DNA of 64,000 nt from Mariniblastus fucicola (GCF_008087665.1 NZ_CP042912.1:3348001-3412000); one strand, 5' to 3'. Counted from the stretch's first letter, positions 48,471 to 57,360 are shown. Notes: generated by a model not told the origin, from the sequence alone. Translations and numbers: made by a program.

Positions 48471-48563
48471 AATAGGTCGGGCGAGCTTTTTCGGTCGGCC
48501 AAGGGGACGCACCGTTGATTCAAGTCAGCAGCGCTTCACAGTCTTTTCCACCCATTTCTCCGA
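48471..48563 (-). pseudogene. Remnant of the 3' end of a RAYT gene
   Basis: 93 bp nearly identical to 46719-46811, covering the C-terminal basic tail of the RAYT (KWVEKTVKRC...). A CGA-to-TGA change gives a stop after KRC. Together with the adjacent repeats it is the scar of a second RAYT unit or of a partial duplication. Confidence 0.85.
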
Positions 48564-48872
48564 GAGCTTGGAGCTTGGAAAGGGGTCATTAGTTTGAACC
48601 GGACGAGTGACAAACGAATCTGGCAAGCGGAGAACGATGTCGCTACGCGTCATCGCCAGTGTTTTACTCTTGCCAGACTGGTTAAAGTTCAGGAAGCGAT
48701 CTTCCGCATCGTAACCATCACTACGCCCGATGTGTCGTAAAGCTCCGTCAATCGTGGGGCGGTCGATGCTGGTCAGCTGCCCCAATTCGTTGTCGCCTCG
48801 ATCTTCGATTTCGCTGCTATCCACTTCAATCGTGCCCAGTAACCCACGGTCGGTATAGAAGCTCAGGGCACG
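48564..48872 (-). pseudogene. Fragment of an unidentified protein gene fused to the RAYT remnant
   Basis: On the minus strand a frame opens right after a TAA, next to the end of the PH gene, and reads RALSFYTDRGLLGTIEVDSS, EIEDRGDNELGQLTSIDRPT, DRFLNFNQSGKSKTLAMTRS, LRLPDSFVTRPVQTNDPFPS and then runs into the RAYT tail. It has the look of real coding sequence but lacks a start codon at its head, so it is probably an internal or terminal piece of a larger gene. I cannot name the family. Confidence 0.45.
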
Positions 48873-48875
48873 CGA

Positions 48876-49370
48876 TTAATCGCGGCGCCGATATGTATCG
48901 ATCAAAGCCTTCACCTTTTCGGGATGAGGAACGCCGGAAACGCTGATTTCCAAACCGCTTTGAGCCGCACTGGAGATTCCGATCGTGCCTACATCGAGAA
49001 TTCGCTGCAACAGCGACTGGTCAAGCTGAACGTTTCGAACATCCTGATGCCAAACTTCAGTAATCGATTTGGACAGGATCCCACGACGGCAACTCGTTCG
49101 CTCCGACGTCACGGTCAGCGTTGTGGCTTTACACTTCAGCCACCAGGCCAGAAAAGCGATCAGGCCAATGACCATCGGAATGGCAATTTCCAAAAACTTG
49201 GTCAGGTAAGAAGTCTCAAACGGCAGAAATGGAAACGCGAATCCGATCAGGCTAAGCAACACCAGGATCACGAACCACAACGGTTGGTTGCGAAACATGG
49301 ACGGATGCGCCTCGTAGAGAATGTTCTCGCCTTCGACCGGCTCAAGATCAGAATCAACTTTTTCTTTCAT
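48876..49370 (-). CDS. Membrane protein with bacterial PH domain (bPH2/YdbS-like)
   Basis: 164 aa. Two transmembrane helices lie at about 30-50 (LWFVILVLLSLIGFAFPFLP) and 59-78 (FLEIAIPMVIGLIAFLAWWL). A bPH2 domain follows from about 82 to 160: TTLTVTSERTSCRRGILSKS, EVWHQDVRNVQLDQSLLQRI, VGTIGISSAAQSGLEISVSG, PHPEKVKALIDTYRRRD. These are the typical strands and terminal helix of YdbS/YdbT-like proteins, whose role is poorly known. It lies 60 bp after the ABC-F gene and is the last gene of the queA run. Its 3' end was copied to 31851-31957. Confidence 0.88.
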   Translation of the reverse strand: MKEKVDSDLEPVEGENILYEAHPSMFRNQPLWFVILVLLSLIGFAFPFLPFETSYLTKFLEIAIPMVIGLIAFLAWWLKCKATTLTVTSERTSCRRGILSKSITEVWHQDVRNVQLDQSLLQRILDVGTIGISSAAQSGLEISVSGVPHPEKVKALIDTYRRRD

Positions 49371-49430
49371 GGAATCCTTCTTTTCCTTGATGATTGGCTC
49401 GCACTCCGAACCAACAGTTTAGCGATTATT

Positions 49431-51221
49431 TTACGCGTCGTCAGTGTTTTCGGTCAGCTCAAGCCATTTGGTTTCGGCTTCTTCCAGCTTCTCCGAAACT
49501 TTTGAAAACTCATCATGCAAAACGAGAGCCTTGGACGCATCGGTGCACGTAAGTAGCTGTTCGTTCAGATCCTTCTTTTCCTGGTCGAGTTTTGCAACCA
49601 ATTTCTCAATATTCCGAATTTCCTTCTGAGCCTTGCGACTTCGATTGAAAGTTTTCTGACCTTTGCCCGACTTTTGTTTCGAATCCCCCCCCGAACCACC
49701 GCCCTTGGTATCGGTTTCCCGCCGCCCATCGGTAATTTCCTGATTGATCGAATAGACGTAGGCATCGTAGTCGCCCAAATAGTTCTTGGCCGACCCGGCA
49801 CGGACTTCAATCACCGCGTTGGCGACCCGCTTCATGAAGTGGCGATCGTGAGACGTGAAAATCACTGTGCCCTTGAAGGCTTCGAGCGCCAAAGCCAGCG
49901 CCTCCACCGTTTCGACATCCAGATGGTTTCCAGGTTCGTCCAAAACCAGAATATTGAAGTCCGACAACAGCAAGCCAGCCAGGCACAATCGGGCACGCTC
50001 GCCACCGGAAAGCACTTTGACTTTCTTCTTTACATGTGAATCGCGAAAGAGCAGGGCACCGGCGACGGCCAGAACCTGCTGATCCGTCGTCCCCGCCATT
50101 GCCTGGCCTTCGAGATACTCGATGACCGTTTCGTTTTCAGGGATCGAAGTGTAAACGTGCTGAGCGTACGTTCCGATTCGGCAATGCTGACTCCACCGCA
50201 AACTGCCGCCCTTGGGTTCCAGCGACCCGACCAACGTTCGCAGCAAAGTCGTTTTACCCTGACCGTTGTCGCCAACGATGCCAACGCGTTGACCGTGTTC
50301 GATCTCCAGCGTGATATCGCTCGCAACGTCGACTCCGGGGTATCCGATCACCATTTCCTCGCAGCGAAACGCCGCACCGTTGCGCGGATCGACGACCGGA
50401 GCCTGAATGTACGCCGTGCGTTCTGCGGATTCGATATCGATCAGGCTCAACCGATCCAATTGCTTCTGCTTCGAGCGAGCCTGCGACGCCGTGCTGGCCT
50501 TGGCCCGGTTCTTGTTGACGAATTTTTCAAGCTGCTTTTGTTTCGCCAGTGTCGCCGCGTTGACTCGCAAGTCATGCTCTCGCTGCTCTTTCTGATACTC
50601 CAGAAACTTGTCGATCTTTCCCGGGTACATCGTCAGTTTCCCGCGGTCCAGCGAAAGCGTTTGCTCGCAAGTCGCCGCCAGAAACGCTCGATCGTGCGAC
50701 ACAATCAGACACGCGCCGCGATAACTGCGGAGGAAGTTCTCCAGCAAAATTTGGGTCCGCAGATCCAGAAAGTTCGTCGGCTCATCCAGCAGCAGCAGTT
50801 TCGGATCGTGCAGCAGCAATGCCGCCAGCTTGACTCGCGTTTGCCAGCCTCCCGAGAGCGCCTTCACCGGCCCGTTCAGCTTCTCGCCCTTGAGCTCGAA
50901 CTCACCTGCGACCTGGCCACAACGCCATTCCGGCTGCTCGCTGTCTCGCATCAGGAAATCGAGCGCCGATTCACCTTCGGCAAACGGATCATGCTGTCGC
51001 AAGTATCCGACGGACATGTTCGGATGACGAATCACGTCCCCGGAATCGAGACCTTCCTCGCCCAACAGAATTTTCAGCAACGTCGACTTTCCGGCGCCAT
51101 TGCGGCCGATGAAGCCGACTTTGCGATCGTCAGTAATCGTCGCTTCGGCGTCTTCCAGCAACACCTGGTCACCGAAGGATTTGTATGCGTTTCGAATTTG
51201 AAGCAGAACAGCCATGAGCAA
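49431..51221 (-). CDS. ABC-F family ATPase (Uup/EttA-like ribosome-associated)
   Basis: 596 aa (a second ATG at 51215 gives MAVLLQIRN). Two nucleotide-binding domains lie in one chain without membrane segments. The first has Walker A GRNGAGKST, signature LSGGWQTRVKLA and Walker B LLLLDEPTNFLD. The second has GDNGQGKTT, LSGGERARLCLA and ILVLDEPGNHLD. The charged linker between them (LAKQKQLEKFVNKNRAKAST) is the P-site-tRNA interaction motif region of ABC-F proteins, and the C-terminus is a Uup-like coiled coil (EIRNIEKLVAKLDQEKKDLN). Such proteins relieve stalled ribosomes or give antibiotic protection. It is 24 bp downstream of the sulfotransferase gene. The second domain has DEPGNHLD where DEPTNHLD is usual, a minor oddity. 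Confidence 0.93.
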   Translation of the reverse strand: MLMAVLLQIRNAYKSFGDQVLLEDAEATITDDRKVGFIGRNGAGKSTLLKILLGEEGLDSGDVIRHPNMSVGYLRQHDPFAEGESALDFLMRDSEQPEWRCGQVAGEFELKGEKLNGPVKALSGGWQTRVKLAALLLHDPKLLLLDEPTNFLDLRTQILLENFLRSYRGACLIVSHDRAFLAATCEQTLSLDRGKLTMYPGKIDKFLEYQKEQREHDLRVNAATLAKQKQLEKFVNKNRAKASTASQARSKQKQLDRLSLIDIESAERTAYIQAPVVDPRNGAAFRCEEMVIGYPGVDVASDITLEIEHGQRVGIVGDNGQGKTTLLRTLVGSLEPKGGSLRWSQHCRIGTYAQHVYTSIPENETVIEYLEGQAMAGTTDQQVLAVAGALLFRDSHVKKKVKVLSGGERARLCLAGLLLSDFNILVLDEPGNHLDVETVEALALALEAFKGTVIFTSHDRHFMKRVANAVIEVRAGSAKNYLGDYDAYVYSINQEITDGRRETDTKGGGSGGDSKQKSGKGQKTFNRSRKAQKEIRNIEKLVAKLDQEKKDLNEQLLTCTDASKALVLHDEFSKVSEKLEEAETKWLELTENTDDA

Positions 51222-51245
51222 AAATCTAAATCATCTTTCCGGGAC

Positions 51246-52094
51246 CTACCAGTCCGTGCCTGTACAGTATTCCTGACGTTGCAATTCATCACCGGCCTCA
51301 TCCTTGAACCAGCGTTTAACATCGTCGGTAAAATAGTTTTTCCAGTCACCCACGGTTCCCTTGCGCAGAAACTCATTCGGGCGTTCCTCGGTAAATCCGG
51401 GCTTTAGGTGACCTTCAATTTTCGCGGCCCGCGTCGGCTTCACGCCAAGAAACTCAAACAGGCTCTTACGTTCCGCTTCGACGTCCGCGTGCAAGTCTTC
51501 ATACTTGAGGACGTGAACTGGCAAATTCGGAAACTTCTCCGTTGCCTCGCGATCACGCTCAAGGTGCTCTCGCCACCATCGAGACGATTCGCGAACCATT
51601 TCTTCCTGGCAGAGCAGTTTTTCCGGATTGTTTTTGAAGTACCACGGATCGTTGCGAAAGCTCTCATAGACCGCGTTGAGTTCCGGAAACCGTTCGAACA
51701 GACGATGAGATTCCGGGCGGTTGTACAGATGGAAAGCTCGGCTCACAAGCACATCTCTGCCGTCGCGGACGATGCACACGTGCGGTGCGCCGCGGAGCAC
51801 GATGGGCTCGATCGTATGCGGCGTTCGGTCGCCGATCAGTTTGGCTTTGGGATGAGCCGCGGACTCCAGCATTCGTTTCGTCAGGGCTTCGAACTCACTT
51901 CGCAGCTTTTTCGCAAGCTCATCATTGCCGCGATAGAGCGGCAGTTTTCTGATCGCGCGATTGATCGGCATCACGTGGTCCTGCCAGTGAAATTCGCCGA
52001 CGCAATCGATGTCCTTGTGGCTGCTGAGCAAGCTGCCCAGCCAGTTGGTGCCGGACTTCATGAAGCCGCGAATACAAAAGTAGCGTTTTACCAT
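51246..52094 (-). CDS. PAPS-dependent sulfotransferase domain protein
   Basis: 282 aa. The 5'-phosphosulfate-binding loop is RGFMKSGTNWLGSLLSSH (about 9-26), the 3'-phosphate-binding strand is VCIVRDGRDVLVSRAFHLYN (about 107-126), and the C-terminal RKGTVGDWKNYFT matches the RKGxxGDWKNxFT signature of cytosolic-type sulfotransferases. It transfers sulfate from PAPS to an unknown acceptor. Sulfated polysaccharide metabolism is common in marine planctomycetes, but substrate choice cannot be read from the sequence. It lies between queA (33 bp upstream) and the ABC-F gene (24 bp downstream) and is probably co-transcribed. Confidence 0.9.
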   Translation of the reverse strand: MVKRYFCIRGFMKSGTNWLGSLLSSHKDIDCVGEFHWQDHVMPINRAIRKLPLYRGNDELAKKLRSEFEALTKRMLESAAHPKAKLIGDRTPHTIEPIVLRGAPHVCIVRDGRDVLVSRAFHLYNRPESHRLFERFPELNAVYESFRNDPWYFKNNPEKLLCQEEMVRESSRWWREHLERDREATEKFPNLPVHVLKYEDLHADVEAERKSLFEFLGVKPTRAAKIEGHLKPGFTEERPNEFLRKGTVGDWKNYFTDDVKRWFKDEAGDELQRQEYCTGTDW

Positions 52095-52127
52095 GGGTGA
52101 GTTTAAGCGATGATGAATTTGGCGACG

Positions 52128-53195
52128 CTAGAGGATCAGCATCGCATCACCATAGCTGAAAAAGCGATATTTTTCATCCACGGCTTCCGCATAGGCTCGC
52201 TTCAACAGTTCGTCGCCGCCGAGCGTTCGGATCATCACCAGCAACGTGCTGCGCGGCAAATGAAAGTTCGTCATCAGCCCGTCGACCACCTTGAATTCGT
52301 AAGGCGGCTTGATGAACAGATTCGTATCGCCAACCCAGGGCTTGAGCTCGCCATCGCTACCTGCGGTTTCCAGCACGCGAACCGACGTTGTTCCTACGGC
52401 AACGATTCGCCCGCCATCCGCACGGGTCTGGTTGATCAGATCGACTGATTTCTGGTTGATCTCGCCGGTTTCATAGTGCATCACGTGCTCGTTCAGGTCA
52501 TCAGCCGTGACAGGCCGAAACGTTCCGATGCCGACATGAAGCGTGACTTGAGCGATTCGAATGCCTTCGTCGATCAACTCCTTGATCAAACGTTTCGTCA
52601 AATGCAATCCGGCCGTCGGAGCCGCAACCGCGCCGGCAGTTTTCGCATAGATCGTTTGGTAGTCCTTCAAATCCGCGTCGACCATGTTTCCATCGCGAAT
52701 GTAGTGCGGCAATGGAACGCGCCCCATTTGCGACAACAACGTTTCGTAGTCACCTTCGGCTTCCGGTCGCACCGCCCAGGCTCCATCGTCGAGCCTGGCG
52801 ATCATTTTCAACGTCGCCCGATCCACGCCGTGGCGATCAGTGACCGTGACGGTTTCGCCGGGCTGCATTTTTCCGCGGGTCTTGCAGAGCAGTTTCCAGT
52901 TTCCGTTTCCGTCGGACTCGAGGAACAAACCTTGCCATCGGCCACCGGTTTGAGTTCTTTTTCCGACCAGCTTTGCAGGCAAAACTCGCGTATTGTTCAG
53001 AACGAGGCAGTCACCGGGCTTCAATAATTCTGCCAAATCGCGAACATGGTAGTGATCAATGAAGTCGCGTTCGCGGCTGACCATCATCAACCTTGCGTCT
53101 TCGCGGTTGCGAAGCGGATGCTGAGCGATCAGATCTTTCGGCAATTCGTAGTCGTAGTCCGAGGTCGCAAGTTTGGGTTGGGTTTCGTTGGGCAT
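52128..53195 (-). CDS. queA: S-adenosylmethionine:tRNA ribosyltransferase-isomerase
   Basis: 355 aa from ATG 53195 (MPNETQPKLATSDYDYELPK), close to the usual ~350 aa. The frame extends upstream and an ATG at 53231 is the main alternative; the longer extension to 53483 is not protein-like. QueA motifs are present: SDYDYELPKDLIAQHPLRNR, LVLNNTRVLPAKLVGKR, YQTIYAKTAGAVAAPTAGLH, IRIAQVTLHVGIGTFRPV, TTSVRVLETAG, NLFIKPPYEFKVVDGLMTNF and HLPRSTLLVMI. It converts 7-aminomethyl-7-deazaguanine in tRNA to epoxyqueuosine during queuosine synthesis in the cytoplasm. First gene of the queA, sulfotransferase, ABC-F, PH run. Confidence 0.95.
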   Translation of the reverse strand: MPNETQPKLATSDYDYELPKDLIAQHPLRNREDARLMMVSRERDFIDHYHVRDLAELLKPGDCLVLNNTRVLPAKLVGKRTQTGGRWQGLFLESDGNGNWKLLCKTRGKMQPGETVTVTDRHGVDRATLKMIARLDDGAWAVRPEAEGDYETLLSQMGRVPLPHYIRDGNMVDADLKDYQTIYAKTAGAVAAPTAGLHLTKRLIKELIDEGIRIAQVTLHVGIGTFRPVTADDLNEHVMHYETGEINQKSVDLINQTRADGGRIVAVGTTSVRVLETAGSDGELKPWVGDTNLFIKPPYEFKVVDGLMTNFHLPRSTLLVMIRTLGGDELLKRAYAEAVDEKYRFFSYGDAMLIL

Positions 53196-53331
53196 CGAAA
53201 TTTCAAAGGGCACGGGTTGGGTCAAACTCATTTTATCGGCATTCCCGAATCCCAACACTGCAAATAAAAAAGAACCAAATGGGCTGGCCTGCGTAGTGCA
53301 ACACGGTCGGCAATTTAAAGGGAGAGACGCG

Positions 53332-53862
53332 ATGCTGGAATGGTTTACCGAGAGTGCGTTCTTTCCGTCCTGCATCGGCATTCTGCTGACGATCGCCTTC
53401 ATCGGCCTGGCCGTGTCTTCGGGCGAAATGCTGATGATGAAGATTGGCCTTGGGATCGCAGTGCTGACTGCGCTGCTGATCACAACCGAAGTTATGATCG
53501 TGACCGATCGAGAGCAGGTCGAGAACTCGCTCTACGACATGGCGTCGGCGATGGGCAAGAACGATCTCGATCGTGTGTTCAGCTACCTCGATTCAGACGA
53601 ACTGATACAGCGAGCCAAACACCATCTGCGCGATGCAACCTGTCACTCGTGTAACATCACTGCGATCAACGAGGTCACCGTGGACGATGACGGCCAATCT
53701 GCAACGGCTGATTTCGTGGCTTTCGCGTCAGCCAGCAATGCTTCTTTCCCCAGCCCAACGCCAGTCCAGAGGCGGGTAAAGCTGTTCTTCAAGAAGAAGT
53801 CCGATAAGTGGAAGATTGTCGACTTTGAAGCGAAAGATCCACGAGCTGGACTCAGCCTTTAG
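53332..53862 (+). CDS. Uncharacterised membrane protein with two N-terminal helices and an NTF2-like periplasmic/cytosolic domain
   Basis: 176 aa from ATG 53332, chosen because GGGAGAG lies 5 nt upstream and MLEWFTESAFFPSCIGILL begins a membrane segment. Two hydrophobic helices (FFPSCIGILLTIAFIGLAVS and IGLGIAVLTALLITTEVMIV) are followed by an alpha/beta domain of about 115 aa (VENSLYDMASAMGKNDLDRV ... VTVDDDGQSATADFVAFAS ... RVKLFFKKKSDKWKIVDFEA) that has the look of an NTF2/SnoaL-like cone fold. No catalytic residues can be assigned. Divergent from queA. Function unknown. Confidence 0.75.
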   Translation: MLEWFTESAFFPSCIGILLTIAFIGLAVSSGEMLMMKIGLGIAVLTALLITTEVMIVTDREQVENSLYDMASAMGKNDLDRVFSYLDSDELIQRAKHHLRDATCHSCNITAINEVTVDDDGQSATADFVAFASASNASFPSPTPVQRRVKLFFKKKSDKWKIVDFEAKDPRAGLSL

Positions 53863-54044
53863 ATCCGTCGATCATCGTTACAGGCAGGATTCCGTCTCAA
53901 TTTGTCAGGGAATCATTGGCTTTTGGTTAATTTCTGGACAATTAGGCAATGATTAACAAATTTGCCAATGTTCAAATGTGGAGATAGAATGAATTTATCA
54001 GCCACTTCCACCGGACTGATACCACCTGGACAAGAGCCACCCAA
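53863..54044. other. Short intergenic region
   Basis: 182 bp with no gene, repeat or terminator that I can support. Confidence 0.4.
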
Positions 54045-54395
54045 ATGACACGAGACGAATCGAATTCCGAGGCAGGAACAGTCGGGATCGTTCCGCCACC
54101 ATCGCCAGAGGGATTCAGTGCGGCCGAATTGGAATCGAGAAAAGGTCGAAAGAAGCCAAAGCTGTATTGCTTCCACTGCAATCGCATGGAAGGCCATTCG
54201 AATCCTTACATCGGTGCCTGGTTCTACTCATACTTTATCGGCCTGACGTTTGGGCTACTGCACTTCATCGGACCGTTCCGCTGCACTTGCTGCGGTCGCC
54301 AGCGACTGATGTTTCGCGATTGGGCTCATCCCAAGTTCCACGTCATCATGGCTCGCAACCGAGCCGCAGCGCCGACATCGCGCCGGTCTCGCTAA
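54045..54395 (+). CDS. Small membrane protein with two split CxxC-type zinc-knuckle halves
   Basis: 116 aa from ATG 54045; no strong Shine-Dalgarno. After a Pro/Ser/Glu-rich N-terminus there is LYCFHCNRME, then a hydrophobic stretch (IGAWFYSYFIGLTFGLLHFI), then FRCTCCGRQRLMF. The two Cys pairs would suit a zinc-ribbon whose halves flank a membrane-dipping segment. No family recognised. It lies in a short plus-strand group between queA and the metallophosphoesterase gene. Coding status is supported by residue composition and by the absence of a better frame. Confidence 0.65.
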   Translation: MTRDESNSEAGTVGIVPPPSPEGFSAAELESRKGRKKPKLYCFHCNRMEGHSNPYIGAWFYSYFIGLTFGLLHFIGPFRCTCCGRQRLMFRDWAHPKFHVIMARNRAAAPTSRRSR

Positions 54396-54462
54396 GTCGT
54401 CGCTTACTTGTTCTCCCGTGCTTTGTTGAACCTGCGAATCCGCGCGACACCACGCGTTGACT

Positions 54463-55332
54463 CTATCCCTTGAGCAGTTTGAAAACCGTGATCTCTGGTC
54501 GCGACATAAATCGAACTCGACGGGTATGGCCGATTCCTCGATTGATGTACAGCCTGTGACCGCCTTCGATCTCATAAAAACCGGACAGATATCTCTTGTT
54601 TTGAACCGGGCAAATCGGTGCTCCGATCAACGGAAAACGACACTGACCTCCGTGCGTATGCCCGCAAAGAATCCAGCTGCTGTAGCCATTCCAGATTGGA
54701 AGATCGACCGTGTCCGGATTGTGGCTTAAGACGATCGATGGGTGCGAGGCAATGTCTCCGATCACTTGCGCTGCGGCCGTCGGATTGAAGTCGCCAAACC
54801 AAAAGTCTTTTAGGCCCGCGATCTTCAGCCCGCCGAGGTCGACGGATTCTTCCTGCAGCAGATTCAGTCCGACAGAGTTGAATTGGCGAGCGAGCTCTTT
54901 GGTGTTTTTCGCAAACGCGACAACTTGCGAGTGCCCGTTGCCGAAATCATGGTTGCCCAGCACGCAGGCGTTGCCGATGCTGCCGCGAGGAAACTGCTCC
55001 ATCAACCGCAGGCCCTTCTTCAGATGCCAGGCCGAGCCATTGTCGAGATAGTCTCCTGTGAAGAAAACGAACTCAGGATTCAGCGACTGGACGTACGCGA
55101 ATTGGGCACGAAGATATGAGTCACTGACTCGCGAACCGACATGCAAGTCGCTGATTTGAACCGCAGTCGTGTTGACCAAAGAATCTGGCAAGCCTGCGAT
55201 GGGCAGTTCATGATGCTCAACCGAAACCCAACGCGGTTCGATGCCGAACGCGTACACTCCCAGCCCAGCCAGCGTTACGGCAGTGCTCCGCACGAAGAAC
55301 TTACGTCGGGAAATTTTGGGCTTTGCGTCCAT
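54463..55332 (-). CDS. Tat-exported metallophosphoesterase (YaeI/LpxG-like)
   Basis: 289 aa. A twin-arginine signal (ISRRKFFVRSTAVTLAGLGVY) directs folded export. The calcineurin-like phosphoesterase motifs are in order: ISDLHVGS, FFTGDYLDNGS, VLGNHDFGNG, LSHNPD and CGHTHGGQCRFP, providing the two-metal site. Related proteins cleave UDP-2,3-diacylglucosamine or other phosphodiesters at the envelope; the substrate here is not known. The C-terminus (YINRGIGHTRRVRFMSRPEI) is typical of the YaeI subgroup. Minus strand, 70 bp downstream of the PEP-CTERM gene but beyond its terminator, so probably its own unit. Confidence 0.92.
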   Translation of the reverse strand: MDAKPKISRRKFFVRSTAVTLAGLGVYAFGIEPRWVSVEHHELPIAGLPDSLVNTTAVQISDLHVGSRVSDSYLRAQFAYVQSLNPEFVFFTGDYLDNGSAWHLKKGLRLMEQFPRGSIGNACVLGNHDFGNGHSQVVAFAKNTKELARQFNSVGLNLLQEESVDLGGLKIAGLKDFWFGDFNPTAAAQVIGDIASHPSIVLSHNPDTVDLPIWNGYSSWILCGHTHGGQCRFPLIGAPICPVQNKRYLSGFYEIEGGHRLYINRGIGHTRRVRFMSRPEITVFKLLKG

Positions 55333-55350
55333 GCCTCAACGATAACGCAT

Positions 55351-55378
55351 AAAAAAGCCCGGCTGCAATTCCGGGCTC
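55351..55378 (-). terminator. Rho-independent terminator of the second PEP-CTERM gene
   Basis: AGCCCGG (55356-55362) pairs with CCGGGCT (55371-55377). On the minus strand the stem is followed by TTTTTT. It lies just before the start of the metallophosphoesterase gene. Confidence 0.88.
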
Positions 55379-55402
55379 AATTCATCACAAATTGACTCAA
55401 AA

Positions 55403-56119
55403 TTAACGCGTCTGACGTCTGCGCCGACGAACGCCCAGCAAGGCGACTCCGGCCAAAACCAAGCCCATCGCAGAAGGTTCAGGAACAGCCGTCACAAAGT
55501 CGACGCTGAACTCCTCGAACGATCCAACCACGGTTGAATTCCGGTCGGAAAGCTCAAGACGCCAGGTTCCCTGAGTCGACAAACCGGCGAAGACTCCGTT
55601 GAGCGAAATCGGTGCTCCACTGACACCTGCCGATGCACGATAGACGCCAGGATTCTGCATCGTGGCGTCAGATTTGCTTCGAATCTCATAGTCGGTCGAA
55701 CCAATTGCGGCTTCAGCCCACAGGTCGTTGTTGGTGGCGTCCGAAAAGTCGTAGTCGCCTTCGAAATTGGACTCGTCGCCCACGCCAAGATTCGGGTTGC
55801 TTTTCCCGACTCGCGAAAAAAGAGCCGTTGCGGTGTCGGATTCCACGTGCCGCACGATTGCGACCAAGTCACCTGCAAATTCGTGAGACAGGCCTTCGAT
55901 CGTGAACGTCGCCTGCTCAATGATCTCGTTTTGAGTGATCGTGATCGTGCTTGCCGAAATTGGCACGCCGCCGACATTTGCGTCCGGGATCGTAACCGTC
56001 GCGTTATTGCTGGTTGAACCCTGGACATCAGCCAGCAGGGAATCAACGTTGATCGTGACGCACACGAAAGCGAGGAAAGCGAGAGGCATGCTTCTGACAA
56101 GCAACTGGCTTTTAATCAT
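55403..56119 (-). CDS. PEP-CTERM protein with proprotein-convertase P-domain-like fold
   Basis: 238 aa from ATG 56119 (AAAGGA upstream); a longer in-frame ATG at 56170 would put 17 residues before the signal peptide. Signal: MIKSQLLVRSMPLAFLAFVC ... SLLA. The mature domain opens with VTIPDANVGGVPISASTITI, has LSHEFAGDLVAIVRHVESDT, and closes with TQGTWRLELSDRNSTVVGSF and EEFSVDF. This is the jelly-roll pattern of P/Homo-B domains found after subtilisins. The C-terminus VPEPSAMGLVLAGVALLGVRRRRRQ is a PEP-CTERM signal. Surface-anchored via an exosortase not in the window. Its partner protease, if any, is not encoded nearby. Confidence 0.88.
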   Translation of the reverse strand: MIKSQLLVRSMPLAFLAFVCVTINVDSLLADVQGSTSNNATVTIPDANVGGVPISASTITITQNEIIEQATFTIEGLSHEFAGDLVAIVRHVESDTATALFSRVGKSNPNLGVGDESNFEGDYDFSDATNNDLWAEAAIGSTDYEIRSKSDATMQNPGVYRASAGVSGAPISLNGVFAGLSTQGTWRLELSDRNSTVVGSFEEFSVDFVTAVPEPSAMGLVLAGVALLGVRRRRRQTR

Positions 56120-56485
56120 GAGAATCCTTTCATGTTGGTGAATCTTGGTTCTGGGACACTTCGCGTCCAATGTGAGCTCCGTCCGAGTTAGAATTCTGGT
56201 TTAAGATAGGTACAATTGGCAACCCCTGATGATTCGCTAGCTCCATTTTATTTTGCCAGGCCGACCAGCCGTTTCTGAGGCTTCACGGCGGTCAAAAATG
56301 GGCGGAAAATGCGGAAAAAGAGCCCGTTCTCGCAAACTGTGGAATTGTCAGCTGTGGATTCGCCCGATACACTACCCAACCTCATTGCCATGGTGGCGGT
56401 GTAGTTTTCATTTGTTTAACTCTGTTGTCCTCGCGAAGCCCTGATTTAAGAGCTTCACCATGCGAAGCAACACGATGGAGAAAAT
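56120..56485. promoter_or_regulatory. Divergent promoter/leader region upstream of rpsB
   Basis: 366 bp between the PEP-CTERM gene (minus) and rpsB (plus). The rpsB leader has GAAGCCCTGATTTAAGAGCTTC, a possible short hairpin, and GGAG 7 nt before the ATG. A long untranslated leader is common for rpsB, where S2 often autoregulates, but I cannot show a specific operator or promoter. Confidence 0.4.
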
Positions 56486-57307
56486 ATGTCTGTAAATAGC
56501 CTGGTTCAGGAACTTATTGATGCCGGCGTCCACTTTGGACACCGTGCGAGTCGCTGGAACCCAAAAATGCGTCCTTACATCTATGGACGCAAAAACCAGA
56601 TTCACATCATTGATATTCGCGAAACAGTTCGCGGACTTCTGCGAGCCAAAAAATTCATCTCGGAAGTCGCCAGTGAGGGAAGTCTGATTCTTTTTGTCGG
56701 CACCAAGCGTCAAGCTTCGGCTGCGGTTGCTCGCGAAGCCGAGCGTTGCAACATGCCTTACGTTAGCGAGCGTTGGCTCGGTGGCGCGTTGACCAACTTC
56801 TCGACAATTCGCTCACGAATGTCTCGTCTTGAGGAACTGGAAGAGATTCGCGGCGGCGACAAAATCGCTCAATACTCTAAGAAAGCCCAGTCGTCTTTGA
56901 ATCGCGAGTATCGCAAAATCTACCGCAACCTGAACGGTATTCGATCGATGAATCGCAAGCCTGGTTGCATGATCATTGTTGATCCCAAGAAAGAAAAGAA
57001 CGCGATCCTCGAAGCTCGCGCCTTGGGTATCACCACGATCGCGTTGATCGATACGAACTGCGATCCGGACATGGTCGACCTTCCGATACCCGGAAACGAT
57101 GACGGTATTCGTGCTGTTGAAGTCATCATGTCTCACATGGCAGATGCTGTGATCGCCGGTGCCAAGAACGTCGTCGCGAAGAACGAAGGCAAGGACTCGG
57201 GCAAACGCGATTCGGGCAAGAAGCCTGCTGCAGCCGCTCCGACACCTGCACCGGCTGAAACACCAGCCGCCGCGGCAGCAGAGCCAAAGACCGAAGCGAC
57301 CAGCTAG
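56486..57307 (+). CDS. rpsB: 30S ribosomal protein S2
   Basis: 273 aa. Diagnostic S2 sequence: [100 protein letters not shown] and [15 protein letters not shown]. It exceeds E. coli S2 (241 aa) by a low-complexity tail from about residue 230 rich in Lys, Ala, Pro and Glu ([20 protein letters not shown]), which is probably flexible. S2 binds the 30S platform near S1. Followed by tsf, the usual order. Confidence 0.98.
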   Translation: MSVNSLVQELIDAGVHFGHRASRWNPKMRPYIYGRKNQIHIIDIRETVRGLLRAKKFISEVASEGSLILFVGTKRQASAAVAREAERCNMPYVSERWLGGALTNFSTIRSRMSRLEELEEIRGGDKIAQYSKKAQSSLNREYRKIYRNLNGIRSMNRKPGCMIIVDPKKEKNAILEARALGITTIALIDTNCDPDMVDLPIPGNDDGIRAVEVIMSHMADAVIAGAKNVVAKNEGKDSGKRDSGKKPAAAAPTPAPAETPAAAAAEPKTEATS

Positions 57308-57325
57308 GTTTCGTCCTCTGATTGA

Positions 57326-57360
57326 GCTGTCGGAACCTGTTTTCCGACGGCTTCATTTTC
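57326..57360 (+). terminator. Hairpin between rpsB and tsf (possible attenuator)
   Basis: GCTGTCGGAA (57326-57335) pairs with TTCCGACGGC (57342-57351) with one G-T wobble, followed by TTCATTTTC. It is weaker than a standard terminator, so it may partly end transcription or protect the mRNA between the two genes. Confidence 0.5.

Noticed and set aside
50157-51407. 416-codon plus-strand frame opposite the ABC-F gene
   Set aside because: It is antisense to two conserved Walker/signature domain pairs and runs into the sulfotransferase gene; no domain of its own.
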